From Bacillus sp. MRMR6 (lineage in GTDB: Bacteria; Bacillota; Bacilli; Bacillales; Cytobacillaceae), in assembly GCF_001940785.1 (NCBI RefSeq), contig NZ_MSLS01000004.1, positions 124,001 to 188,000 on the forward strand: 64,000 bases of DNA, read 5' to 3'. Every line of letters begins with the position of its first letter. Positions within the stretch are counted from its first letter, which is position 1. Shown one piece after another: positions 8,959-17,908 of the stretch. The notes under the pieces were generated by a model. That model searched no databases, was not told the DNA's origin, and worked only from the letters and a program-made list of their open reading frames with translations. A program made the translations under genes and the position numbers.

Positions 8959-10428
8959 ATGGAAAAGTTATCAAGAAAGATCATTAAGGAAGCAAACCAA
9001 TATCCAGAAAAGGTTTTGCAGTTTGGCGAAGGGAATTTTTTAAGAGCGTTTGTTGATTGGCAAATCGATGTATTGAATAAGAACACAGATTTTAATGGAA
9101 GTGTAGTAGTAGTTCAGCCTCTTGGTCAAGGGGTGGTTGAAAAATTAAACAAACAGGATGGGTTATATACCCTTTATTTACAAGGTGTTAAAGAAGGAAA
9201 AGCGGTGAAGGAGCATTCAACCATCAGTGCTGTCAGCAGAGGCTTAAACCTATTTACACAGTACGACGAATATACGAAGCTTGCTTACAATCCAGAACTT
9301 CGCTTTGTTTTTTCTAACACAACAGAAGCTGGTATTGCCTTTGATGAAAATGACAGGTTGGAGGACCGCCCGCAAAACAGCTTCCCAGGGAAGTTAACGT
9401 CGTTCTTATACAAAAGATATCAAGCCTTTAATGGTGATAAGGAAAAAGGCTTTATCATTATCCCTTGTGAACTTATCGATCGAAACGGGGAAAAGTTAAA
9501 GAAGATTGTGCTTCAGTATGCTTCCCTCTGGAACCTTGAAGACAGCTTTGTTCAATGGATCGAAGAAGCAAATACCTTCTGCTGCAGTCTCGTAGATCGA
9601 ATTGTTCCGGGATACCCAAGAGATACTATCGATGAAATTACCCAGGAACTCGGCTATAAGGATGACATGGTTGTTGTCGGCGAACAGTTCCACTTATGGG
9701 TCATTGAAGGACCACAGTGGATTCGCGAGGAATTCCCAGCGCATAAGGCTGGACTTAACACCTTATTTGTTGATGATATGACACCATACAGAACGAGAAA
9801 GGTAAGGATTTTAAATGGATCGCATACAGCCCTGACACCAGTTTCGTACTTATATGGATTGGATACAGTAGCTGAAACAGTTGAGCATGAAGTAATGGGC
9901 TCATTTGTTAAGGAACTCATCTTTGACGAAATTATTCCAACATTGGATCTTTCAACTGAAGAACTGAACTCGTTTGCAAATGCAGTATTAGAGAGATTTG
10001 CAAACCCATTTATTCAACATTTCTTATTAAGTATTTCCTTAAATTCAATGTCCAAATTTAAGACAAGAGACTTGCCTTCTTTACTTGAGTATTATGACCA
10101 AAAGCAGGAGCTGCCTAGAAAACTAGTATTCTCTCTCGCAGCACTGATTGCCTTTTATAAAGGAAAAAGAGGAGAAGAAGACATTCGGCTCTCAGATGAT
10201 CAAGATATACTTGATTTATTCAAGGAACGATGGAGTCAGTTTGATGGAACAATTGAAAGTATAGAAGTGATTGTTAAGAACATCTTAGGATTTGAAAAGA
10301 ACTGGGAGATGGACTTAAACAATGTACCTGGGTTAACAGCTGCTGTTACAAAGGATCTTTTTGAAATTGAAACAAAGGGTATGAAGGAAGCGGTTGAATC
10401 CGTTTTGAACCAAAAGGCAATCATCTAA
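8959..10428 (+). CDS. uxaB: Tagaturonate reductase (altronate oxidoreductase)
   Basis: NADH-dependent reduction of tagaturonate to altronate in galacturonate breakdown. It has 489 residues, usual for the mannitol-dehydrogenase-like polyol dehydrogenase family. The N-terminal [18 protein letters not shown] is the dinucleotide-binding signature, and [17 protein letters not shown] holds the conserved catalytic region. ATG 8959 sits eight bases after AGGAGG; an upstream in-frame GTG lies in the operator-like sequence and lacks a site. It is followed 12 bases later by uxaA. No mannonate branch genes (uxuA, uxuB) occur here. Confidence 0.95.
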   Translation: MEKLSRKIIKEANQYPEKVLQFGEGNFLRAFVDWQIDVLNKNTDFNGSVVVVQPLGQGVVEKLNKQDGLYTLYLQGVKEGKAVKEHSTISAVSRGLNLFTQYDEYTKLAYNPELRFVFSNTTEAGIAFDENDRLEDRPQNSFPGKLTSFLYKRYQAFNGDKEKGFIIIPCELIDRNGEKLKKIVLQYASLWNLEDSFVQWIEEANTFCCSLVDRIVPGYPRDTIDEITQELGYKDDMVVVGEQFHLWVIEGPQWIREEFPAHKAGLNTLFVDDMTPYRTRKVRILNGSHTALTPVSYLYGLDTVAETVEHEVMGSFVKELIFDEIIPTLDLSTEELNSFANAVLERFANPFIQHFLLSISLNSMSKFKTRDLPSLLEYYDQKQELPRKLVFSLAALIAFYKGKRGEEDIRLSDDQDILDLFKERWSQFDGTIESIEVIVKNILGFEKNWEMDLNNVPGLTAAVTKDLFEIETKGMKEAVESVLNQKAII

Positions 10429-10440
10429 AGGGGGAGTATA

Positions 10441-11928
10441 ATGTTAGACATCATTCAACTCAATGAACATGATAATGTAGTGGTTGCGTTAAAAGACCTG
10501 CAAGCCGGTCAAACGGTTATCGTTCAAGGAACAATGATCGAGCTTAAGGAAGGCATCAAAAGAGGACATAAGGTTGCTAGTAAGGACATTGCAACTGGTG
10601 AAGATGTCGTAAAATACGGCTATCCGATCGGTCATGCGATTAAAGAGGTAGCGGTTGGCGAACATATTCATACTCAAAATACCAAAACGAACCTGGATGG
10701 CATCAAGGAGTACCAATATCAGCAAAAGCTAACGTCCAATCCCTATGAAAATGAGAATCTATCATTCAATGGATACCGAAGAAAGAATGGAGATGTCGGA
10801 ATACGCAATGAGCTATGGATTGTTCCGACGGTAGGCTGTGTTAATGGTGTAGCCGAGCGGATGCTAAAGCTGTTTGAAAAAGAGGTTGGAGATATTAGTC
10901 CCTTCGATAATGCCCTTGTCTTAAAGCATAATTATGGCTGCTCTCAGTTAGGCGATGACCATGAGAATACGAGGAAATTATTAAAAGATGCTGTGTTACA
11001 TCCTAATGCCGGTGGGGTGTTGGTATTAGGTCTAGGATGTGAAAACAACAATTTGTATGAATTCAAGGAAAGCTTAGGCGATTTTGATGAAGACCGTGTC
11101 AAGTTCCTTGTTTCCCAGGAGGTAACAAATGAAATTGGAGCTGGTGTTCAATTACTAAAAGAAATCTTTGAGAATGCAAAAGGCGACAAGCGTGAATCGG
11201 TGCCATTTTCCGAACTGAAGGTCGGTCTGAAGTGCGGTGGCTCTGATGGTTTCTCTGGCATCACAGCCAATCCGCTCTTAGGAAGATTCTCTGATTTCTT
11301 AGTGGCCCAAGGTGGAACAACGGTCCTAACGGAAGTTCCGGAAATGTTCGGTGCGGAAACAATCTTAATGGAACGTGCAGCAAATACGGAAGTTTTTGAA
11401 AAAACAGTGAGCTTAATTAACGAATTCAAAGAATACTTCCTTGAAAATAAACAGCCAGTCTATGAAAATCCTTCTCCAGGAAACAAGGATGGAGGGATTA
11501 CAACATTAGAAGATAAATCTCTTGGTTGTACGCAAAAAGCAGGTACGTCCACTGTAGTAGATGTTCTGAAATACGGCGAACGATTGGAGCATAAAGGTCT
11601 GAATCTATTAAGTGCTCCTGGGAATGACTTGGTCGCTTCTTCTGCCTTAGCGGCAGCAGGCTGCCAATTGGTTTTATTTACAACTGGGCGCGGGACGCCA
11701 TTTGGGGCCTTTGTCCCAACCATGAAAATCTCAACCAATACTCCCCTATATGAAGCAAAGCCACATTGGATTGACTATAATGCAGGAGTGCTGCTAGAAC
11801 AGGAAACAGATGTTGTCTTGCGAGATTTCACGGAATATATAATTAAGGTAGCTAGTGGCGAACTAGTGAATAACGAGAAAAATGAGTTTAGGGAAATTGC
11901 GATTTTTAAAACAGGCGTTACATTGTAA
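10441..11928 (+). CDS. uxaA: Altronate dehydratase
   Basis: Dehydrates D-altronate to 2-keto-3-deoxygluconate, the substrate of KdgK. It has 495 residues. An N-terminal SAF-like domain (about 1-85) is followed by the large UxaA domain. Conserved cysteines lie in KHNYGCSQLGDD, LGLGCENNN, LKCGGSDGFSG and LGCTQKAG. The ATG follows AAGGGGGAGTATA. It is last in the uxaC-exuR-uxaB-uxaA run, with two hairpins behind it. With UxaC, UxaB, KdgK and Eda it completes galacturonate to pyruvate plus glyceraldehyde 3-phosphate. Confidence 0.95.
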   Translation: MLDIIQLNEHDNVVVALKDLQAGQTVIVQGTMIELKEGIKRGHKVASKDIATGEDVVKYGYPIGHAIKEVAVGEHIHTQNTKTNLDGIKEYQYQQKLTSNPYENENLSFNGYRRKNGDVGIRNELWIVPTVGCVNGVAERMLKLFEKEVGDISPFDNALVLKHNYGCSQLGDDHENTRKLLKDAVLHPNAGGVLVLGLGCENNNLYEFKESLGDFDEDRVKFLVSQEVTNEIGAGVQLLKEIFENAKGDKRESVPFSELKVGLKCGGSDGFSGITANPLLGRFSDFLVAQGGTTVLTEVPEMFGAETILMERAANTEVFEKTVSLINEFKEYFLENKQPVYENPSPGNKDGGITTLEDKSLGCTQKAGTSTVVDVLKYGERLEHKGLNLLSAPGNDLVASSALAAAGCQLVLFTTGRGTPFGAFVPTMKISTNTPLYEAKPHWIDYNAGVLLEQETDVVLRDFTEYIIKVASGELVNNEKNEFREIAIFKTGVTL

Positions 11929-11951
11929 AGTCTACTATAGTCATGCGAAAA

Positions 11952-12014
11952 ACGATAGGGGGATACCCCTATCGTCAGATTGTCGAGAAAGGATATATTT
12001 CTCGGCAATTTTTC
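11952..12014 (+). terminator. Double terminator after uxaA
   Basis: The first hairpin, 11952-11975, has arms ACGATAGGGG and CCCCTATCGT around GATA. The second, 11980-12008, has arms TTGTCGAGAAA and TTTCTCGGCAA with one wobble, and is followed by TTTTTC. The second is the better factor-independent terminator. Confidence 0.8.
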
Positions 12015-12123
12015 ATTTTGTCTAATATTAAGTCTATCTAAATGTATTATACCTAATTAATGCGGTGAATTATTAAAGAATTTATATAAAATAAAAGGAT
12101 GACTAAAGTTTCTTGACATCCTG

Positions 12124-12158
12124 AAGGTGCCTTCCTATAGGGAGGCACCTTGTTTTGT
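12124..12158. terminator. Hairpin at the end of the TRAP operon
   Basis: AAGGTGCCTTCC and GGGAGGCACCTT pair with one wobble around TATA. It lies between uxaA (plus) and dctM (minus), so it can stop either strand. Confidence 0.7.
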
Positions 12159-12170
12159 GTAAATAACAGC

Positions 12171-13478
12171 TTATAAATTTCCGGTTAATCTAGGAATCCA
12201 TAGTGATAGCTCTGGAACAAAGGTAACAATTAATAAGGCAATAATAATCGCGAAATAATACGGAATTAATGGTTTAATGACCCTATCAATATCAATTTTT
12301 CCAACCTTACACCCGATAAACAAGCAGTTTCCAACTGGCGGGGTGATACTTCCAATACATAGGTTCATTGTAATCATGATCCCGAAATGAACTGGATCCA
12401 TCCCTAATTTTGTGGCAATTGGCAACAGAATTGGTGTAAAGATTAGGATGGCTGGTGTCATATCCATAAAAGTCCCAATGATCAACAATATTAAGTTCAT
12501 GATTAATAAAATCGCAATTGGATTGTCAGTAATTCCAAGAATACTCTCGCTAATTAATTGTGGAATTCCTGCAACTGTCATTACATAGCTCATGATAGTC
12601 GAGCCAGCGATTAAGAACATAATAATCGCAGTTGTCTTCGAAGTTTCAATTAAAATTTTAGGGATATCTTTCACTTTAAGTGCACGGTAAACAAACATTG
12701 ATAGGAATAATGCATAGACAACTGCTACGGCTGCTCCTTCAGTTGCCGTGAAAATCCCTGCAGTAATCCCTCCAATTACAATGACGATTAGCAACAGCGA
12801 GGGGATTGCATCCAAAAATAGTTTGAACTTTAACATTGCTGGAATTTTTTCACTGACAGAATATTTGTTTCGTTTTGCAATAATAAACCCAACTAACATG
12901 GTTAATAGTCCCCAGAGGAGCCCAGGCAAGTAACCAGCCATGAATAAGGCTGCAACTGATGTTCCGCCTGAAACGAGAGAATAGGTAATTAATACATTAC
13001 TAGGCGGAATTAATAAACCAGTAGGTGCAGATGCGATATTTAGAGTAGCTGAAAAGGTTTTATCATAGCCTTCTTTTTCTTGCATTGGTCCAAGGATTCC
13101 ACCCATCGCAGCAGCTGAAGCAACTGCAGAACCAGAGATTGAACCAAACAGCATATTTCCAACTACATTTGTTTGTCCTAGTGAACCAGGAATTCGTCCA
13201 GCCATTACTTTGGCAAAATTGACAAGCCGGACGGCTATTCCTCCATTATTCATAATGATACCAGCTAAAATAAAGAATGGAATGGCTAACAACGACAGCT
13301 TATCAACACCGGTGGCAGCTTTTTGTGCTGCAATAATGATAGAGGTATTGATTGGGAAGATTACGAATGCTGTAACAACAGATGAGATAATAATACTAAA
13401 GGCAATAGGCATTCCTATGAACAGTAAAAGGGCAAATACGATTAATAAAATAATTCCTGCTTGAACTGCGACATCCAT
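12171..13478 (-). CDS. dctM: TRAP transporter large permease (DctM/SiaM type)
   Basis: Main membrane subunit of a tripartite ATP-independent transporter, using the sodium or proton gradient for uptake of a carboxylate or sugar acid. The 435 residues are almost all hydrophobic, giving about 11-13 membrane segments. Typical DctM stretches are visible (AIPFFILAGIIMNNGGIA, SGSAVASAAAMGGI, TPAILIFTPILLPIA, MNLCIGSITPPVGNCLF). It is the last gene of the minus-strand order dctP-dctQ-dctM. With the uronate genes alongside, galacturonate or glucuronate is the likely substrate (inference). Confidence 0.93.
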   Translation of the reverse strand: MDVAVQAGIILLIVFALLLFIGMPIAFSIIISSVVTAFVIFPINTSIIIAAQKAATGVDKLSLLAIPFFILAGIIMNNGGIAVRLVNFAKVMAGRIPGSLGQTNVVGNMLFGSISGSAVASAAAMGGILGPMQEKEGYDKTFSATLNIASAPTGLLIPPSNVLITYSLVSGGTSVAALFMAGYLPGLLWGLLTMLVGFIIAKRNKYSVSEKIPAMLKFKLFLDAIPSLLLIVIVIGGITAGIFTATEGAAVAVVYALFLSMFVYRALKVKDIPKILIETSKTTAIIMFLIAGSTIMSYVMTVAGIPQLISESILGITDNPIAILLIMNLILLIIGTFMDMTPAILIFTPILLPIATKLGMDPVHFGIMITMNLCIGSITPPVGNCLFIGCKVGKIDIDRVIKPLIPYYFAIIIALLIVTFVPELSLWIPRLTGNL

Positions 13479-13492
13479 CTCTTTTCCTCCTT

Positions 13493-13975
13493 CTATAAAG
13501 CTATATTATTTTCACTTTTTAACCTAGTAGTAATATGTTGGATTGCATAAAGAATAAACATGAAGCCTGCAATTGGTAATGCTAGATACATATATCCCAT
13601 AGGTAATCCCATTCCTGGTGATATTTGAATCATCGTAGCCGATACAATTTGGTAGCCTCCATAAATAAGGACAATCGTGGAGAATATGGAAACGGCAGTA
13701 TCAATTAAGACTCCAATTACTTTCACTAATGATGGCTTCAGTTTATTAGCAAAAAAGGTGATGGCAAGGTGGCCTTTTTCTCCATAAACATAAGCTCCGC
13801 CTATAACCGAAACCCAAATAATGGCGTAGCGCATTAATTCCTCAGTTTGTGCACTTCCTTGCCCAAATATATATCGGGATAATACTTGCCACACAGCAGA
13901 AATCACCATTAATGCTACTAAAACCATTAGCAAATACTCAATTCCTTTATTAAATGACTTCATTAACTTACTCAT
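13493..13975 (-). CDS. dctQ: TRAP transporter small permease (DctQ type)
   Basis: Four-helix membrane subunit that pairs with DctM. It has 160 residues, normal for DctQ. The conserved RYIFGQGSAQTEELMRYAII region and the later GAYVYGEKGHLAI loop fit the family. It lies between dctP and dctM with short gaps and a good GGAGG-type site (reading AAGGGAGGTT upstream of the ATG). No fusion to DctM. Confidence 0.9.
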   Translation of the reverse strand: MSKLMKSFNKGIEYLLMVLVALMVISAVWQVLSRYIFGQGSAQTEELMRYAIIWVSVIGGAYVYGEKGHLAITFFANKLKPSLVKVIGVLIDTAVSIFSTIVLIYGGYQIVSATMIQISPGMGLPMGYMYLALPIAGFMFILYAIQHITTRLKSENNIAL

Positions 13976-14005
13976 GGTTTAACCTCCCTTTCTAGTACAA
14001 AACAG

Positions 14006-15025
14006 TTACTGTTCTTTTCCTAAACGATTAACGGTTTCAATAAACTCTGGATATTGTTTCGCGACCTTTTCATGCATTGGTTTTACGCTATCAATGAAGG
14101 CCGGAATATTTGGTTCAGAAAAGTTGACACCCTGTTCTTTTGCCTCTTTAATCGATTTTTCTGTTTGAACTGCCCATAATTCGCGTTGCTTCAAACTCAA
14201 TTCACGTAACTCATTATCTAAAATTTCTTTTTGGTTACTTGTTAGTTTATTTAAGGTTTTTGTATTTACAATTAATACGTCAGGTGCAAATAAGTGCCTC
14301 GTGTTAGAAAACTCTTTCGCTACTTCCGCATGTTTATTAACGGTTAAAGCCAATTCGTTATTTTCTAAACCATCAATAACGCCTTGTTGAAGTGCACCAT
14401 ATACCTCTCCCCAGTCAAGAGGGGTAGGATTTCCTCCCATTAAACTTACCATTTCCATTAAGGTAGGAGATGCCAATGTTCGCATTTTTAATCCTTTTAA
14501 ATCAGAAGGCTCTGTGATTGGGGTGTTCTTTGTATAAAAGCTGCGGGCTCCGGCGTCAAACCATGTTTTAACTACGAAGCCTATTTCAGCTGTTTGAGGA
14601 AAAATCTCCTCTTGCATATACTCACTGTCCATCATCCGATAGTAATGTGCTTTATCACTAAATAAATAAGGGACGCTGAACAAAGAGTACATTTTTTCAT
14701 AAGATTCAATTGTCGATACACCCGTAGACACCATATCGACTGCTCCAAACTGAACTAACTCTAGTACTTCACGGTCAGACCCAAGTACACCGCTAGAGTA
14801 GACTTTTGCTTTCATTGATCCTTGTGAGTTCTCCTCGATTTTCTTTGCAAATTCTTTTAATGCAATAACGGTTGGGTGTGTATCTGGTTGATTACTAGAA
14901 ATAATAAACTCAAATGATTTATCTTCAACCACATCACTGGCTGATGTAATGGATGAACAGCCACTAATTATGCCCAATAATAAGAGTAGACTCATTAAAA
15001 CACCAAGATTTTTCTTGTTTTTCAT
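14006..15025 (-). CDS. dctP: TRAP transporter substrate-binding lipoprotein (DctP type)
   Basis: Extracytoplasmic solute receptor of the TRAP system, 339 residues. The N-terminal signal ends in a lipobox (GIISGCSS), so it is anchored by a lipidated Cys at about position 23. DctP-family regions include the SSNQPDTHPTVIALKEFAKK start, the GVLGSDREVLELVQFGAVDM stretch and the LKMRTLASP region with the family's carboxylate-binding Arg. A GGAGG site precedes the ATG. It is the first gene of the operon, with a cre-like site and two exact 14-bp operators upstream. Uronate binding is inferred from context. Confidence 0.92.
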   Translation of the reverse strand: MKNKKNLGVLMSLLLLLGIISGCSSITSASDVVEDKSFEFIISSNQPDTHPTVIALKEFAKKIEENSQGSMKAKVYSSGVLGSDREVLELVQFGAVDMVSTGVSTIESYEKMYSLFSVPYLFSDKAHYYRMMDSEYMQEEIFPQTAEIGFVVKTWFDAGARSFYTKNTPITEPSDLKGLKMRTLASPTLMEMVSLMGGNPTPLDWGEVYGALQQGVIDGLENNELALTVNKHAEVAKEFSNTRHLFAPDVLIVNTKTLNKLTSNQKEILDNELRELSLKQRELWAVQTEKSIKEAKEQGVNFSEPNIPAFIDSVKPMHEKVAKQYPEFIETVNRLGKEQ

Positions 15026-15119
15026 CTATATATTCCTCCATTCTATTATCTTAAAAATATCTGACCTATGTTTTTTATAGATTTCCTGTTAGACCAATTA
15101 GTAACATGTATACTTCAAT

Positions 15120-15135
15120 AAGTAATCGTTTTCAT
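15120..15135 (-). promoter_or_regulatory. cre-like site upstream of dctP (catabolite control)
   Basis: Read on the minus strand, ATGAAAACGATTACTT fits the CcpA consensus WTGNAANCGNWNNCWW at every fixed position. It is about 95 bp upstream of the dctP start, so glucose repression of uptake is plausible. CcpA binding is inferred. Confidence 0.6.
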
Positions 15136-15226
15136 TGCCAACCTCTGCAAGGGATATTACTCAACAATTTATCATTATTTCTGCTAAGACTTTATTCTGA
15201 AGATTATTCCACTTAATTTTTGAAAA

Positions 15227-15240
15227 TGTTAACGTTAACA
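15227..15240. promoter_or_regulatory. Perfect TGTTAACGTTAACA operator 1 (dctP side)
   Basis: An exact 14-bp palindrome, TGTTAACGTTAACA, about 200 bp upstream of dctP. It is the same sequence as the site at 15334 and the consensus for the weaker sites before uxaC and uxaB. Confidence 0.7.
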
Positions 15241-15333
15241 AAATTAAAAACAATAAATAAAAACAGTTTTGGTAAGGATGATCCTGCTTGTTTCTTAAGA
15301 TTTTGGTAAATTATCTTGAGGTTATGAATGGAA

Positions 15334-15347
15334 TGTTAACGTTAACA
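15334..15347. promoter_or_regulatory. Perfect TGTTAACGTTAACA operator 2
   Basis: Identical 14-bp palindrome, centred 107 bp from the first, close to ten helical turns, a spacing that would suit looping by a LacI-type tetramer. A further CGTTAACA half-site follows at 15353-15360. Confidence 0.65.
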
Positions 15348-15360
15348 AAATTCGTTAACA

Positions 15361-15739
15361 ATAAAACTCACTACCTAAAACTGAACGGTGAATGCCAGTT
15401 TTATAAAATTTTATCTATACTCAATCAGTTCGTCTTGCACCCTTTCTTTCTTTTTTATTTGTACAACCGAATGTACATCTTAAGTACTTTTATATTACCA
15501 GATTGGATTCGTGTAAGATAGTATATTTTCAATTTGTTGAATTTAAGACATAATTTAACGAGATAATGTGTAAACCAATCCAAAACATATACTATGAGGG
15601 TGGGGATGTAGGCGTGCCACTTCACTTCTTTGAATTAACAAAATTAGGTTAGATTTAGTCAGTTCATGTTATAAGAACTGTTGATTAAATTGGTTTCCTG
15701 CTCTATACTTTTTGAATATGAGTGAAGATAGGTGAACCC
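15361..15739. other. Gap of about 380 bp with no supported gene
   Basis: AT-rich sequence between the operators and the DUF2294 gene. A short open frame crosses it (15288-15521), but it has no ribosome site, contains the operator and has no recognisable product. I see no gene or RNA here. Confidence 0.5.
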
Positions 15740-16102
15740 ATGAACAAGTCAAAAGGTACGATTGAAGCAGAAATTAGTAAGAGCATCACGCAGTGGGAGA
15801 AAGATTTTCTCGGGCGCGGTCCCATATCTGTCAAGACCGATATATTTAAAGATATGATTATCGTGACGTTAAAAGGCATTCTTACCCCTGCTGAGTATGA
15901 GGTTTGCAGAACAAAAGAGGGTATTTTATCGATAAAGAAAATCCGTTCTGAAATGGTTGAATTAGGTTTGGTAGATCTAACTAAAATGATTCAAAACATA
16001 ACGGGGCATGAAGTGAAAAGTTTCTTTACTGACCTGAGCACTCGAACAGGTGAAAGAATAATGATCTTTAAATTGCATACTGACTATGAAAAGAGCTTTT
16101 AA
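15740..16102 (+). CDS. DUF2294-family protein, single domain
   Basis: A 120-residue protein of the small DUF2294 family common in Bacillales. The typical opening (SKGTIEAEISKSITQWEKDF), the GRGP motif, the KGILTPAEY core and the closing STRTGERIMIFKL are all present, so it is full length. The ATG at 15740 follows ATAGGTGA. The molecular function is not established; relatives often lie near formate metabolism, and the next gene is an oxalate/formate-type carrier. Two distant two-domain relatives lie at 59292 and 60107. Confidence 0.85.
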   Translation: MNKSKGTIEAEISKSITQWEKDFLGRGPISVKTDIFKDMIIVTLKGILTPAEYEVCRTKEGILSIKKIRSEMVELGLVDLTKMIQNITGHEVKSFFTDLSTRTGERIMIFKLHTDYEKSF

Positions 16103-16235
16103 TATAGAAATGGATTGACACCCTAATGAATTGGGCTTATAATCATGAACAATGCAGATGGCTTTTGCTAATGTCTATTTGACAAGGGGAAAAGAAATCA
16201 ATTAAAGCCTACTATAATCATATAATTTTTGTGGT

Positions 16236-16249
16236 TGCTAACGTAAACA
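16236..16249. promoter_or_regulatory. Operator-like site before the OFA-type transporter
   Basis: TGCTAACGTAAACA matches TGTTAACGTTAACA at 12 of 14 bases, the same score as the third uxaC site. It sits about 105 bp before the carrier's start and just ahead of a strong hairpin. Confidence 0.45.
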
Positions 16250-16263
16250 CTATATGTGAGTAC

Positions 16264-16318
16264 AGAAGAGACCAACGCTGATGAACTATTCCATCACCGT
16301 TGGTCTCTTCTTTTTTTG
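16264..16318 (+). terminator. Long leader hairpin with T-run before the OFA-type transporter
   Basis: A 14-bp perfect stem (AGAAGAGACCAACG with CGTTGGTCTCTTCT) extended by an inner GATG/CATC pairing, then TCTTTTTTTG. It has terminator form but lies after an operator-like site and only 40 bp before the next gene. It may either end upstream transcripts or attenuate the carrier gene. No T-box specifier or antiterminator core was recognised. Confidence 0.7.
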
Positions 16319-16354
16319 ATTTTGATTATTCTGAAAAAACGGGAGGGAATACGA

Positions 16355-17569
16355 TTGAATCGATGGTTAGTAGTTTTAGGGGCAGTGCTCATTCAATTAA
16401 ATTTGGGGGCTGTGTACGCTTGGAGTTTGTTTAATCAGCCTCTTATTGATAAATTTGGCTGGGCGCGAGAGGATGTAGTTGTCACTTTTTCCATTACCGT
16501 TGCTGTATTTGCATTCGTTACCATTTTTGCAGGCAGGCTTCAGGACAAAAAAGGTCCTAGGTGGGTTGCGACGATAGGCGGTATATTACTTGGAATCGGG
16601 GTAATATTAGCCAGTCAAGCAACGACTCTTTTTCAACTATATTTCTTTTATGGGGTCATTGGTGGTATCGGTATTGGTATGACGTATGTTTGTCCACTTT
16701 CAGCATGTGTAAAGTGGTTCCCTGATAAACGAGGGTTTATAAGTGGTGTAGCGGTTGCTGGGTTTGGATTAGGAGGGCTCATCTATAAGCCAATCATCAG
16801 CAATTTGATTGAGCTTACAGGAGTATCGGACTCGTTTATTTATATCGGTATTATTTATTTGGTATTGGTTGTTGCAGGGGCTCAATTATTAAAAAACCCG
16901 CCAGCAGACTATCAATTGCAAGTTGGTCAACCAGGCTCTGATGTAGATAAAGAAGGACAATATACAGCGAAACAAATGGTTGGAACCTATCAATTTTATT
17001 TATTATGGGCGATGTTTTTATTTGGCAGTGTCTCAGGTCTTATGGTCATCAGCTTTGCGGTGGATATCGGTGTTGACTTGGCTCAGTTAAGTCTTGAACA
17101 AGCTGGAAATGCAGTGATGATGATTGCTTTATTTAATGCAACAGGCCGAATTGCTTTAGGGAAATTATCTGATCGGTTTGGACGAATGAATACATTGATC
17201 GTAAGCTATGCTGTAACAGCTCTTGTCATGTTTTATATGAGTACCGGAGTATTGAATTATCCGTTGTTTTTACTAGCTGTTTCATTAATCGGCTTTTGCT
17301 TCGGCGGCTTTTTGGCGCTTTTCCCATCCGTAACAGCGGATTACTATGGTACGAAGAATATGGGAAGTAATTATGGCTTTATGTACCAAGCATACGGTCT
17401 ATCAGCTTTTGTTGGACCACTGGTTGTAAAGGCACTGCCTTTCACACAAGCTTTTCTGCTCGCTAGTCTTCTCTGTATCTTGGCCATTGTTATGGCTAGA
17501 TTTGTGAAAAAGCCAGAGATTGTCCTTGCTGAAAGACTAAAAGAGGGAAGAGGGGTAATTGCAAATTAG
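16355..17569 (+). CDS. OFA-family MFS transporter (oxalate/formate antiporter-like)
   Basis: Twelve-helix major facilitator of 404 residues. The N-terminus NRWLVVLGAVLIQLNLGAVY with AWSLF is characteristic of the oxalate/formate antiporter (OFA) group, as is the GKLSDRFGR loop in the second half. The start is TTG 16355, nine bases after GGGAGGG; in-frame codons further upstream cross the leader hairpin. Substrate unknown: formate, oxalate or lactate by family, or a sugar acid if the uronate-type operator at 16236 is real. It ends before the strong terminator at 17649. Confidence 0.88.
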   Translation: MNRWLVVLGAVLIQLNLGAVYAWSLFNQPLIDKFGWAREDVVVTFSITVAVFAFVTIFAGRLQDKKGPRWVATIGGILLGIGVILASQATTLFQLYFFYGVIGGIGIGMTYVCPLSACVKWFPDKRGFISGVAVAGFGLGGLIYKPIISNLIELTGVSDSFIYIGIIYLVLVVAGAQLLKNPPADYQLQVGQPGSDVDKEGQYTAKQMVGTYQFYLLWAMFLFGSVSGLMVISFAVDIGVDLAQLSLEQAGNAVMMIALFNATGRIALGKLSDRFGRMNTLIVSYAVTALVMFYMSTGVLNYPLFLLAVSLIGFCFGGFLALFPSVTADYYGTKNMGSNYGFMYQAYGLSAFVGPLVVKALPFTQAFLLASLLCILAIVMARFVKKPEIVLAERLKEGRGVIAN

Positions 17570-17648
17570 CTAATCATAAGTTATTTGTTGGAAGCTCTTA
17601 TTCCCATGAAGGATTTTTTTAATAAAAAGCCTTATATCATAAAAATAC

Positions 17649-17682
17649 AAGGGAGGGTCATCTAGTGATGACCCTCCCTTTT
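17649..17682 (+). terminator. Strong terminator after the OFA-type transporter
   Basis: A perfect 14-bp stem, AAGGGAGGGTCATC with GATGACCCTCCCTT, around TAGT and followed by TTCT. The remainder of the 339-bp gap to the next gene shows nothing else I can support. Confidence 0.85.
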
Positions 17683-17908
17683 CTAATTGGAAATATATTT
17701 ATTTTAGGAAAAATTTCACATTTTAAATCTCTCTACTAGTCTTAAATTCCTGATTTATAATGAACTAGCACCATTCTAAAGATTCAATTTTCTGAAGATG
17801 ATAACTATTCTGTTTCATTTATCCCCGCTATCATTTAAAATTTATCTCGAGTCCCGAAATAAAAGAAATACATAAAGTTAATTGGGACAAACATTTAGGA
17901 GGGATTTT

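Noticed and set aside
15288-15521. A 77-codon plus-strand frame upstream of the DUF2294 gene
   Set aside because: No ribosome site, no recognisable product, and it contains the 15334 operator.
16264-16318. T-box or known riboswitch for the leader hairpin
   Set aside because: No specifier loop, T-box core or other known motif could be recognised; only a simple terminator-form hairpin is seen.
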